Positions 9,146 to 16,268 of a stretch of 32,010 bases of DNA are shown one piece after another. The notes below the pieces were generated by a model, which did not search any database, had not been told where the DNA came from, and was given only the letters and a program-made list of their open reading frames with translations. Numbering within the stretch: the first letter of the stretch is position 1; every line of letters begins with the position of its first letter. A program made the position numbers and the translations under genes. The stretch is from a virus: IMG/VR virus record IMGVR_UViG_3300006810_014106, positions 1 to 32,010 of that record; one strand, given 5' to 3'.

Positions 9146-9537
9146 CAGATAAAGCTCTTATCGGTGCGACGAAAAACATGACCGTCGGATTGGATTTCAG
9201 CGGTATCTAATGAGTCCGGTTCGGACTCCACAGGCAAACCCAGCGTCACTTCGCCTTTAGAAAGCCCCTTCAAATAATTCACTGCCTCATCACGACGCTT
9301 GCTAATTACTTCTGATGGATCGTTGTCGAGTGAGTAACGCACCAAGTCACGAGCGATTCGTTTGAGTAAAGTCGGCACAGCGGTTAACGGCAGCGGGTAA
9401 CGCGAAGCCAAATAGCCATTGATAAAACCCGTAGCATCGGTCAATGCTTCGGCTACCGCATTGGGGCGGCCATACTCCAGATCTTCAATCTCTGTTGTGC
9501 CGAATCGTTCAATCAAATCGTCTCGTGTGCAGTACAT
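9145..9537 (-). CDS. Head-tail connector, DUF1320 (Mu gp36-like)
   Basis: 130 residues. MYCTRDDLIERFGTTEI followed by helices and YLASRYPLPL (residues ~43-52) is the typical DUF1320 signature. In Mu-like phages this protein follows the major head subunit and acts at the connector. The start overlaps nothing upstream; two bases separate it from the HI1506-like stop, so the genes are translationally coupled. Confidence 0.88.
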   Translation of the reverse strand: MYCTRDDLIERFGTTEIEDLEYGRPNAVAEALTDATGFINGYLASRYPLPLTAVPTLLKRIARDLVRYSLDNDPSEVISKRRDEAVNYLKGLSKGEVTLGLPVESEPDSLDTAEIQSDGHVFRRTDKSFI

Positions 9538-9539
9538 GA

Positions 9540-9980
9540 TTACGCTCCAACACCATTTGATTCAGTGCTAGATTCAGCACCCGATTCAATGCTGGATTCA
9601 GTGCTGTCTAGCTGAGCGAGATAGGCCTCCCAAGCCGCTGCCCGTTCGTCTGCCGAGGTGCCTTTTGGGAACGCATCCGCTTTAGGGGTTTGGTCCTGCT
9701 TCCAAAGCGCGGCATCTTCTTTGTCCAGGCTTGCGATATGTCCTACCAATTCACGAAGGCGTTCCGCGTCCATGGGCCCTTGTACGACTGAATTCGAATT
9801 TGACGAATCCGCTGCGTCCGATGTGTCACCTTTAATAGTGACAGTAAGACGCGGCTCGGCCTGAAGCTGTTTAATTTGGGCTGGCGTGAATGTGCCGTCA
9901 GGATGGGTAACAGACTCTTTGGAGTGCGCCATACCCGCACGACGAAACCCCTTAATGCTTGATTTGATTGTGACTTGCAT
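9540..9980 (-). CDS. HI1506-related head-region protein
   Basis: 146 residues. The N-terminus (VTIKSSIKGFRRAGMAHSK) matches the small HI1506-type proteins that follow the major capsid gene in Mu-like prophages; these have FRRAG followed by an HPDG-like turn and a Leu-rich edge strand. The middle is acidic and helical. The C-terminus is a Ser/Glu low-complexity tail coded by 12-bp repeats. Function in the family is unknown; a role in head decoration or completion is only suggested by position. Confidence 0.75.
   Translation of the reverse strand: MQVTIKSSIKGFRRAGMAHSKESVTHPDGTFTPAQIKQLQAEPRLTVTIKGDTSDAADSSNSNSVVQGPMDAERLRELVGHIASLDKEDAALWKQDQTPKADAFPKGTSADERAAAWEAYLAQLDSTESSIESGAESSTESNGVGA
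9559..9606 (-). repeat. Four 12-bp tandem repeats
   Basis: Units GATTCAGTGCTA, GATTCAGCACCC, GATTCAATGCTG and GATTCAGTGCTG (plus strand) follow one another exactly. They encode a four-residue Ser-x-Glu-Ser-like pattern at the end of the HI1506-like protein, so unit gain or loss stays in frame. Confidence 0.9.
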
Positions 9981-10014
9981 ATCATTGACCTCTCCAACTG
10001 AATGGGGTTAAAGG

Positions 10015-10043
10015 GATTTGGCGGGCACGCAGCCCACCAAATC
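10015..10043 (-). terminator. Hairpin after the major head gene (attenuator or partial terminator)
   Basis: On the mRNA strand GATTTGGTGGG pairs with CCCGCCAAATC, 11 bp with one U-G wobble and a 7-base loop. It begins 10 bases after the major head stop. The following CCTTTAACCCC is a poor U-tract, so partial termination or 3'-end stabilisation of the capsid mRNA is more likely than full termination. Confidence 0.6.
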
Positions 10044-10053
10044 GAAGGGCTAC

Positions 10054-10959
10054 TTATAAGTAATCCGCGACCACAAGCTCCAGCTTGCCTTTCAGCTCGT
10101 TAGAGCTGTTGCTGTCTAGCTCACGCTCTAACATGCGAGTCGCTTGCTTCTCCAAAGAAGCAGGAACAATCAGTTTGGTGGGTTTAATCCCCAGCTTTTG
10201 ACCACCGTCCGCTTTGAATTCACGCATTGCAGAAATAACCGCCCACAAATTGTCAGCGTTCAGTTCTTTACGGGAGCCATACGCTAATTGCCAAAACGAA
10301 AAGCCCACGTTACGACGACAGTCCACACCAAAGCGAAACTCGTTGGCAGTAAACACATGCTCGTCATCAAGCTTGGTCATAGATTGAAAAGCGGGCGCTC
10401 GACGATTTTGTAAAATCAAGGGCTTGATTGCACGGGACGTATCCAGCACATACCAAGGCGTACCAGAGCCTGCATTATCATCCCAGTTTGATACAGACGC
10501 CGCTGTACCAGTGCCATCAGCATTTGGGTAAACGGGGTGATCGGTATCAAAGAAGTTTTGGCCGTCGTAACATAATGTGCTGGTACCGGCGCTGAGCAAT
10601 CCATATATCAATTCGTCCGGTTGAATTTCAGACGTACGTCCCATTTCTTCAAAGATGGGGGTATAGACACCGACGTTGTCATCTTCAATGTCGTCTCGAT
10701 CCACACCAACGGTGCTTTCAAATGTTTTATTGGTGATGGTGTAGCCATGGGCCTGCATAGAGTTAATGACGCGATCACCAATCCATTCGCGCATCTTCGG
10801 GAATTTACCTAGCCAGCCATACGTATTTGACTTACTGGAGGACTTCACTTCTGTTGCAATTTGAGACCATTGAGGCTTTGCAGATTCAACGCCGTTTTTG
10901 AAATCATCTCGCCAAGACGTGTAAAGCGCTGTAACAATTGCTGGGGTGACAATAGCCAT
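10054..10959 (-). CDS. Major head subunit (Mu gpT-like)
   Basis: 301 residues. Forms the icosahedral shell. The start MAIVTPAIVTALYTSWRDDF and the following GWLGKFPKMREWIGDR (residues ~48-63) are highly characteristic of the Mu-like capsid family, as is the NKTFESTVGVDRDDIEDDN region. Length is normal for gpT (~300). AGGAG precedes the ATG. It lies between the protease/scaffold gene and the HI1506-like gene, the conserved Mu order I-Z-T. Confidence 0.95.
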   Translation of the reverse strand: MAIVTPAIVTALYTSWRDDFKNGVESAKPQWSQIATEVKSSSKSNTYGWLGKFPKMREWIGDRVINSMQAHGYTITNKTFESTVGVDRDDIEDDNVGVYTPIFEEMGRTSEIQPDELIYGLLSAGTSTLCYDGQNFFDTDHPVYPNADGTGTAASVSNWDDNAGSGTPWYVLDTSRAIKPLILQNRRAPAFQSMTKLDDEHVFTANEFRFGVDCRRNVGFSFWQLAYGSRKELNADNLWAVISAMREFKADGGQKLGIKPTKLIVPASLEKQATRMLERELDSNSSNELKGKLELVVADYL

Positions 10960-11013
10960 GTTGGGCTCCTGTTTATCTAATAAATCGTAAGGGTTAACTC
11001 AGCTCTTAACTGA

Positions 11014-11538
11014 CTACTGTGCTTTTAAAGCCGCGTATTCTTTTGGTGTTCGACCTGTGAGCGCGGCCGCTTCCAGCTCTTCTGCTGTTAAGCCATGTTT
11101 ATCGTTTTTAGGTGGTGGTGTTTCCGTGCCTGCTTGTTGACCTTTTAGGGCGGTCATCAGTTTGGCTTTATCAATGAAGGTCTTAAGTGCCGCAAAGTTG
11201 ACTTTGCCCAAGTCACGAGCCCACGATTCCATACTTGGAAGTAAACGACCGTCTGCTTTTGCATCGTCAATTAATTTGTCTAAGCCGCCGGTTTGAACTT
11301 GAGCTGACAATGCAGCGAGTTCGCTTTGCATATCCGTGACAACCTGAATCGGCACATATTTCGAAAGGTCAACTGATGCACCAGCGGCAGGTGTTGCTGC
11401 TTTTAATGCAGTCAACTCAGCTTGAGAAGCTTTAAGTGCCGCTTGATCGGCTACCGCTTCTTTTAATGCTGCTGTGATTTGCTCGTCAGTTGCATCGTCG
11501 GCAAGGCCTAATTGTTTGATCAGTAGTTTACGATCCAT
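11014..11538 (-). CDS. Nested scaffold protein (Mu gpZ-like), internal start
   Basis: In frame inside the protease gene there is an ATG at 11538 preceded by AGAGGA at good distance. The product would be 174 residues starting MDRKLLIKQLGLADDA and covering exactly the helical scaffold region. Mu expresses Z in this way, so the internal start is likely to be used; it is an inference from the ribosome-binding site and family. Confidence 0.75.
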   Translation of the reverse strand: MDRKLLIKQLGLADDATDEQITAALKEAVADQAALKASQAELTALKAATPAAGASVDLSKYVPIQVVTDMQSELAALSAQVQTGGLDKLIDDAKADGRLLPSMESWARDLGKVNFAALKTFIDKAKLMTALKGQQAGTETPPPKNDKHGLTAEELEAAALTGRTPKEYAALKAQ

Positions 11539-12114
11539 CAGAGATTCCTCTTGTTGGTCTGGGTGAGCTGGTTGAATTGGATGAATATGAAGGGAACGAA
11601 GCGCGACACCATTTAACCCGTCGAGACCTGGGCGATTTACTAACGCAGCAGAGTGCAACGACAGGGGTTTGCCGGTTTGTTTGTCGTAAGGGAATACGGC
11701 AGACAGGTAACAATATTCACCACCTTTAATGTACTCAGATGCACGAGCTGTCCAATCCGCTTTAATCCATAAACCGGACTCACGCCATTGAGCATCTTTG
11801 ATCCATCCAGAGGCTGGTGCAGGCTGTCCGTTTTGGTCAGCTAATAGCGTTTGGTGTTCATAGTCGATAACCGTCGGATTAACGCGAGACTTAAGATCGG
11901 CAATCAATGACAGCGCCGTAGGCTCATCCAAGAACCATTGACCACCCGTCACATCAAATGGGCGACCATCAACGGCCTTAAAATGACCCGCAGGCAGAAG
12001 CTGATACCAACCGTCTGCTGTTGGCTGAAGTGACAGTGCGGCAAAGCCAACTTCATCAGCCGGTTTAGTGCTGCTCAAGACAGCGAGGGATGAGGCATTA
12101 CGTTTCGTTTCCAT
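11014..12114 (-). CDS. Prohead protease with scaffold (Mu gpI-like)
   Basis: 366 residues. The N-terminal ~185 residues are the protease part, containing NPTVIDYEHQTLLAD and GLWIKADWTARASEYI; the C-terminal part (~193-366) is a helical Ala/Leu/Lys-rich scaffold. In Mu, I is the prohead protease and Z the scaffold made from an internal start of the same gene; this gene has the same build. The ATG lies within the 3' arm of a perfect hairpin (12111-12137), and one copy of the late-promoter motif is 37 bases further up, where Mu has promoter PI. 54 bases separate its stop from the major head start. Confidence 0.92.
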   Translation of the reverse strand: METKRNASSLAVLSSTKPADEVGFAALSLQPTADGWYQLLPAGHFKAVDGRPFDVTGGQWFLDEPTALSLIADLKSRVNPTVIDYEHQTLLADQNGQPAPASGWIKDAQWRESGLWIKADWTARASEYIKGGEYCYLSAVFPYDKQTGKPLSLHSAALVNRPGLDGLNGVALRSLHIHPIQPAHPDQQEESLMDRKLLIKQLGLADDATDEQITAALKEAVADQAALKASQAELTALKAATPAAGASVDLSKYVPIQVVTDMQSELAALSAQVQTGGLDKLIDDAKADGRLLPSMESWARDLGKVNFAALKTFIDKAKLMTALKGQQAGTETPPPKNDKHGLTAEELEAAALTGRTPKEYAALKAQ

Positions 12115-12137
12115 ACCGCCAAGATACGGCGGTATGG
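12111..12137 (-). promoter_or_regulatory. Hairpin covering the start codon of the protease gene
   Basis: CCATACCGCC and GGCGGTATGG are perfect 10-bp arms around a 7-base loop. The start codon ATG and the only Shine-Dalgarno-like bases (GGCGGT) lie in the 3' arm, so the folded mRNA would hide the initiation site. It may alternatively be a protein-binding dyad near the late promoter. Confidence 0.75.
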
Positions 12138-12150
12138 AGCGGGAGGGAGA

Positions 12151-12167
12151 TTTAAGGGTTTAGCGGA
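12151..12167 (-). promoter_or_regulatory. Late-promoter motif copy 1 (upstream of protease/scaffold)
   Basis: Reads TCCGCTAAACCCTTAAA on the minus strand, ending 37 bases before the protease start. It matches the copy before the lysozyme gene at 14 of 17 positions, and the shared sequence continues into C-rich bases. Position corresponds to Mu promoter PI, which is C-activated. Binding by the C-like protein is inference. Confidence 0.6.
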
Positions 12168-12319
12168 AAACACCCACTTTTATGGCATAAGGAGATATGT
12201 CGGCGAATAAGAGAGCCGAATTGCTAGCCTACAGGATTTATAAACGATTTATAAAGCCGAAACACTCAAAAAAGGTATGAATGGTGCGCCCTTGGTCGCC
12301 AAAGGCGCTCTGAGAGCTG

Positions 12320-12766
12320 CTAACAGCCTTGTGTAAATGGAAGATTTTCTAAAGCCCAAGAATGCTGATCACTAGTAAGGTCATCTTTCAATCCACCGCA
12401 GTAGAGAAAAATCAATTCTTGCAGATGTAAATTATTATTCTCAAAGGACTGCGCTCCAGTAACGTATAGCTCATATAGTTCGTTGAACCGCTCTAGCTTT
12501 TTAATTTTCGACCTGTCTTTATTCTCAACAGACATGCCTGGAAGGCAATACCAATATTTAGGTTTTTCAATTGTAATCGTTTCAACATGACAGCCCGTCT
12601 CGGGATACTTGTTTACAATCAAATTGAACTTAGTACTTAAAAGTTTTTGATCTTCAATTTTGTATAATTCAGCGGGACTTTCGCCATAGATCATTACCTC
12701 GGATTCACCCAAAATTTCTAGTGAATATACCAACGTATATACTTTGTCTAAGTTAGGCTCTTTCAT
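12320..12766 (-). CDS. Unrecognised 148-aa protein inserted between Mu G and I
   Basis: Not recognised. The protein is soluble-looking, mixed alpha/beta, with an acidic N-terminal half (MKEPNLDKVYTLVYSLEI), a PKYWYCLPGM segment near residue 70 and a Tyr/Phe/Leu-rich C-terminus with 4 Cys overall. The DNA is visibly more AT-rich than the flanking head genes, and the gene interrupts the otherwise conserved order F-G-I-T with 65 bases before it and a 205-base gap after it. This is typical of a moron: a late-acquired cargo gene. No strong ribosome-binding site is visible. A defence or conversion role is possible but nothing in the sequence proves it. Confidence 0.7.
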   Translation of the reverse strand: MKEPNLDKVYTLVYSLEILGESEVMIYGESPAELYKIEDQKLLSTKFNLIVNKYPETGCHVETITIEKPKYWYCLPGMSVENKDRSKIKKLERFNELYELYVTGAQSFENNNLHLQELIFLYCGGLKDDLTSDQHSWALENLPFTQGC

Positions 12767-12831
12767 TCTATATTTTCTCGCAGTTATTTAAGGCTTTCTT
12801 AGTGTCAGCGATTACAACCAAATTTGCATTA

Positions 12832-13308
12832 TTAATTTAGCACTGAGAGGTAGTCTATCAGTACATCCAAAATATCGTACTCATCCTCCGACCCTAGTCC
12901 GATAAATGGGCGAGCAACGATCTCTTTGTTGGGGATCATGCTTTTGGGGCTGGTCTTACCACCAAACTGTTGAATGGCGGCATAGACCACATTGGTACCA
13001 ATGCTCGCGGTGAGGTCATCGGAGTCGGTTTCGATGCTGGCAGCAAGTCGCCCTGATCGCTGTAGGATTTGCCCTGGCCAGTAACCTTTGTTCTTACGTT
13101 GGCTTTTAGTAAACTCGGTCAGATTTTGCCATGGGTCATGATTTGGACTGGATTCTTCATCAAAAGCACGCTCTGACGCATCCGCCAGCACGCCTTCAAT
13201 CGCTTGCATGACTGGCGCTAGATTATCAGATCGCTCCAACAATCGATTGAACGCGGACAAAATCTCAGCGGTATTGTGTTGTATCTGAATGGCATTATTA
13301 CTGGTCAT
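12832..13308 (-). CDS. Phage virion morphogenesis protein (Mu gpG-like)
   Basis: 158 residues. Helical first half (LSAFNRLLERSDNLAPVMQA), then ERAFDEESSPNHDPWQNLTE, ILQRSGRLAASIE and GTNVVYAAIQQFGG, which is the classic signature of the virion morphogenesis / tail completion family (Mu gpG, P2 gpS). It lies just downstream of gpF as in Mu. The protein is believed to act in head or head-tail completion. Length is normal. Confidence 0.9.
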   Translation of the reverse strand: MTSNNAIQIQHNTAEILSAFNRLLERSDNLAPVMQAIEGVLADASERAFDEESSPNHDPWQNLTEFTKSQRKNKGYWPGQILQRSGRLAASIETDSDDLTASIGTNVVYAAIQQFGGKTSPKSMIPNKEIVARPFIGLGSEDEYDILDVLIDYLSVLN

Positions 13309-13323
13309 TGTTTATACTCATTT

Positions 13324-13412
13324 TAAGCGCTTGGTGTACGCATAATTTGGTAATGCGAGTGGAGACCAGTCTCTACTTGATGTGAGGTTCGACTCCCACC
13401 ACTTCGCGCTTA
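13324..13412 (+). other. tRNA-like cloverleaf remnant
   Basis: On the plus strand the gap between gpF and gpG has tRNA hallmarks in order: AAGCGC pairing with GCGCTT at the ends (6 bp); a D-arm CGCAT / ATGCG around a loop with GG; a 7-bp stem AGTGGAG / CTCTACT (one wobble); and GTGAGG-TTCGACT-CCCAC, a T-arm with a canonical TTCGACT loop but one bulged A. Five extra bases separate the T-arm from the 3' acceptor strand, T33 is absent and the anticodon loop has 6 bases, so it is not a normal functional tRNA. It overlaps the last bases of gpF. Confidence 0.4.
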
Positions 13413-14723
13413 TCTCTCTCCAAGTTCACCATCAATTACTTCGTACATTCCTGTTTTTAGTAAGTCTTCCTTACTCACAGTAAAAACGTTAATCACAGCG
13501 TCTAGTTTTTGCTGTTGCTTTTTTAGATCGTGATCAAGCCGCAGGACGATTTTTACCTTCTTACCATTGCCAGGATAGACAAACAAAATATCTTTCCCGC
13601 CTTGCGTTTCTATTAATACAGCTTCGGGCGTCGCGAGCATTGTAGGAATACTGACCAACTGCTCATGAGAAAGCGCTGTCCCCATTTTTCTATGCTTGTC
13701 GCTATCGGAATGTACTAGCTGTTTCTCATTGACGACCATTAGACGTGCCGACTCCACTCCCAAACGAGCGGTTAGCAATTGAGCCAAACGCTCTGGCATA
13801 AAGCCAACGGTTTGCACGCCATGTCCAGGTCTGCGCTTCTCAAGTACATCCTGGGCCCATATAGCAAATTGACGCTGACGCTCTGGGGCGTTGTTTAACG
13901 TCTGTATCAGCTGGCTACGCAGCTCCGAACTTTTGATAGAGCCTATCTTTTTTGCAATGGCCTGGTCTGTTCCGTAAGCCGCTACACCTGGGTTATAAGC
14001 CCAACCAATATCCGGTGACATAGAGCCACCATCTGGAAGATCAACTCGCATGTGCTCGACGGTTTTCACTTCCCCTGTCGATTGGCTGACGATTTCACGC
14101 TCAAAAGTCTTAATGTAGTCATCGCCTTTTTCAACAGTGACGCCCATGCGCCGCACTTGCTGTTCTGTCAATGCGCGCACTCGACAACGACAACCCCAAC
14201 CGTTTGGTGGGTATAAGTATTGCCAAATAGGATCATCCCAACGGAAGACCTTTCCATTTAATGCTCTATGCTCTGGGCGGGTGTTGCCATCGAGTATCGC
14301 GACATACATCCAGTAGGGGCGAGTCTCTACGCCAGAAAGTTGGCGACGGTAGCGTCCAGCCATGTAAGCTGTCTGAGTATTGACACGAAAGATGGTGTTC
14401 AGACGATAGGCGCTACCAAGCTGCACCTCTCGGCCATCCTCAAGAACTTTTTTCCCCCACCATCCCTTCTTCTCCAACAAGGGCTGTAGGTTCTTGGCAA
14501 AGTCTCGGGGCGTCATGCCGCTGGCCAATGCCGTATCTAGCTCCCCACGAATGGTTTCTAACACATCCATACTAGACGCTTTGGCCACGGTGAAAGCGCG
14601 TGCGTGAGCGCCTTGCCACATGTCATGCCAGTCGTCAGTGATCTGGTAGCCTCTAGATCGAAAGTAGGCCACGGCGTCCTTTGGCTCCATGTCGAACGCC
14701 GCTTTCAGATCTAAATTAGGCAT
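13410..14723 (-). CDS. Minor head protein (Mu gpF-like) with C-terminal PBECR-type nuclease-like domain
   Basis: 437 residues. The first ~250 are the Mu F / SPP1 gp7 head morphogenesis domain: FRVNTQTAYMAGRYRRQ, LDGNTRPEHRALNGKVF and the Cys pair in PPNGWGCRCRVRAL. The last ~150 residues (about 285-430) are unlike Mu F. They contain LMVVNEKQLVHSDSDKH, KDILFVYPGNGKKVKIVLRLD and end in VFTVSKEDLL, which resembles the phage Barnase-EndoU-ColicinE5-RelE (PBECR) nuclease-like domains often fused to phage head proteins. A few copies of F enter the capsid, so this domain could be packaged or injected. The start overlaps the portal stop by 8 bases. The nuclease assignment is by pattern only; no catalytic set was verified. 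Confidence 0.88.
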   Translation of the reverse strand: MPNLDLKAAFDMEPKDAVAYFRSRGYQITDDWHDMWQGAHARAFTVAKASSMDVLETIRGELDTALASGMTPRDFAKNLQPLLEKKGWWGKKVLEDGREVQLGSAYRLNTIFRVNTQTAYMAGRYRRQLSGVETRPYWMYVAILDGNTRPEHRALNGKVFRWDDPIWQYLYPPNGWGCRCRVRALTEQQVRRMGVTVEKGDDYIKTFEREIVSQSTGEVKTVEHMRVDLPDGGSMSPDIGWAYNPGVAAYGTDQAIAKKIGSIKSSELRSQLIQTLNNAPERQRQFAIWAQDVLEKRRPGHGVQTVGFMPERLAQLLTARLGVESARLMVVNEKQLVHSDSDKHRKMGTALSHEQLVSIPTMLATPEAVLIETQGGKDILFVYPGNGKKVKIVLRLDHDLKKQQQKLDAVINVFTVSKEDLLKTGMYEVIDGELGER

Positions 14724-15504
14724 GGGTCATGCCCCACAACTCTGCAACAAAGAATATCTTAGCCAAGCGATCGGCGAGCGCATCCGAATCCATCTCTGGC
14801 CAAAGGGCTTGTAGCTTCGCTTCTAGATCATCAGGAGCCGAAGCGGCCAACGATAATAATGGAGCAACCATATCGGCTAGGGACTCAGACAAGTTGCCTT
14901 TGGTGAGTTCTTCCAACGCCTGATCTAGGTCGTCTTGATCGCTATGTACCGATCCCGCTTTGAGCGCCGCCAGTGCCGTTTGCTCCGGCTCGCTTTGCGT
15001 TTCTTTCTCTGGCTGTGCCTTTTGCCCTAGGACTGGCTCACCATTTTGTGGCTCAGGAATCTGCAACTTATCCGTAATCCAGCTAACCGGCACAGGTACA
15101 CCCATCTTAACGATCGCAGGAATAAAACGTGCGTAGGTTTCGATATCCTCCGGTTCACTCAAATCAAATTCAAAACGCGGAATACGGTGCGGGCCACTGA
15201 AACTGCGACCGTTCAATGCATACATCGGATAAATCAGATCTCGTGTCAGCGTCGCTGCTATCTGTTTCGCATCACCGTCCCGCAATTCTTGGCGCACTTC
15301 GTTATGCACATTACCTAGTGCGTTGGTGCTACTCTTTCCATCTGCTTGGCTGGTGAGTGTGCCACCTAGAATGGCTTTGGATTGTGTCTTTTCGCACCAG
15401 TCCATCATCACTTTGAAGGGCTCACTCGACCCTTTTGCGGCTTCTTGGAAATCAATGTCCATGCCACGCGGAATGATGCCGCCCGCGTTATGGCCTATGG
15501 ACAT
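14716..15504 (-). pseudogene. Portal protein, C-terminal fragment (DUF935, Mu gp29-like)
   Basis: 262 residues from an ATG that is internal in the family (MSIGHNAGGIIPRGMDIDFQ). In intact DUF935 portals this sequence is preceded by a KEKATLLRAV helix; that helix is present here too, in the same frame, upstream of the ATG (15505-15534). So this is the C-terminal half of a disrupted gene rather than a separate protein. It includes SEPFKVMMDWCEKTQSKAIL and the acidic C-terminal helices (about residues 175-262). The portal forms the DNA entry vertex. Whether the fragment is translated alone is unknown. Confidence 0.85.
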
Positions 15505-15512
15505 TACAGCCC

Positions 15513-16268
15513 TTAGTAACGTGGCTTTTTCTTTTTCGCTTGCTCCTGTTGGGTATTACCAAGGCGCAACGGCAGGCCGTAAATTTCCAGAAACTCCGCT
15601 AGGTCACGTACTGAAAAATTCTTAAACAGGTATGGCCAAAACAAAACGCGGGCCAATGCTGAACGACCCACATAGCCAGATTTTGCCGCATGCTTATGGG
15701 TTATCCAACCAAACTGCTGCAACTCTGCACCTTCATAACTGCCATCTCGTAAGCGCAGTTCGTTACGATCGTTTGGATTCGTCTGAAACCATGCCGGATC
15801 ACGCCAATGGCATTGGGGTATGCGCATCTTCTCAATGGTCTGCCATTCCAATTCTTGGTTCGCAAAGCTTTTTAATACACCGTCTGACATATTGAATACG
15901 ATATTCTCAATATCGGTACGGTCTTCCATCAGCTCGGTGAGCATGGCGACATCAGCCAATTCGGCTTTGGATGGATTACGAGGCGGCACGATCTGCCAGT
16001 CTAAACCTAGTAAGGCTCGGCGGCGCTTCTGTAACTCACTGAAGATATGACCGTCTTTTTCTTCCATGTCTTCGGCCAGTTCACATTGACTCACCAGGTT
16101 GCCACGCTCGGCTTCTGCCATGATGCCTGCGAGTTTTGTTGGTGTGAGTCCACGACTGGGGTGATCTGAAAAATGTTGATAGAGCCCGGCAATTTGGGCT
16201 CTATCATCATAAGTTTGCAGTTCTTTGGGCTCCGATTTTAACGGCTGCCCGTAAATATCAACTAGCAT
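15513..16268 (-). pseudogene. Portal protein, N-terminal fragment (DUF935, Mu gp29-like)
   Basis: 251 residues if started at the ATG at 16268 (MLVDIYGQPL), which overlaps the terminase stop as TAATG and has AAGGGG at 8 bases; an ATG 6 bases earlier has no room for a ribosome-binding site. DUF935 hallmarks are EKDGHIFSELQKRRRALLGL and FWPYLFKNFSVRDLAEFLEI. The last ~14 residues (NTQQEQAKKKKPRY) are out of frame and end at a premature stop at 15513. The truncated product lacks the downstream half of the portal ring domain and should not assemble. Confidence 0.88.
15551..15560 (-). other. Single-base frameshift inside the portal gene
   Basis: The coding strand reads GGT AAT ACC CAA, leaving the family frame. 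Adding one A (GGT AAA TAC CCA ACA GGA) restores LGKYPTGASEKEKATLLRAV, a normal DUF935 sequence, and joins both halves into one ~517-residue protein. No slippery sequence is present, so a one-base deletion (or sequencing error) near 15556 is the best reading. Confidence 0.88.

Noticed and set aside
12268-12308. Hairpin GCGCCYTTGG as intrinsic terminator for the 148-aa gene
   Set aside because: The 10-bp stem has a mismatch and the T-tract lies 12 bases after it, too far for an intrinsic terminator.
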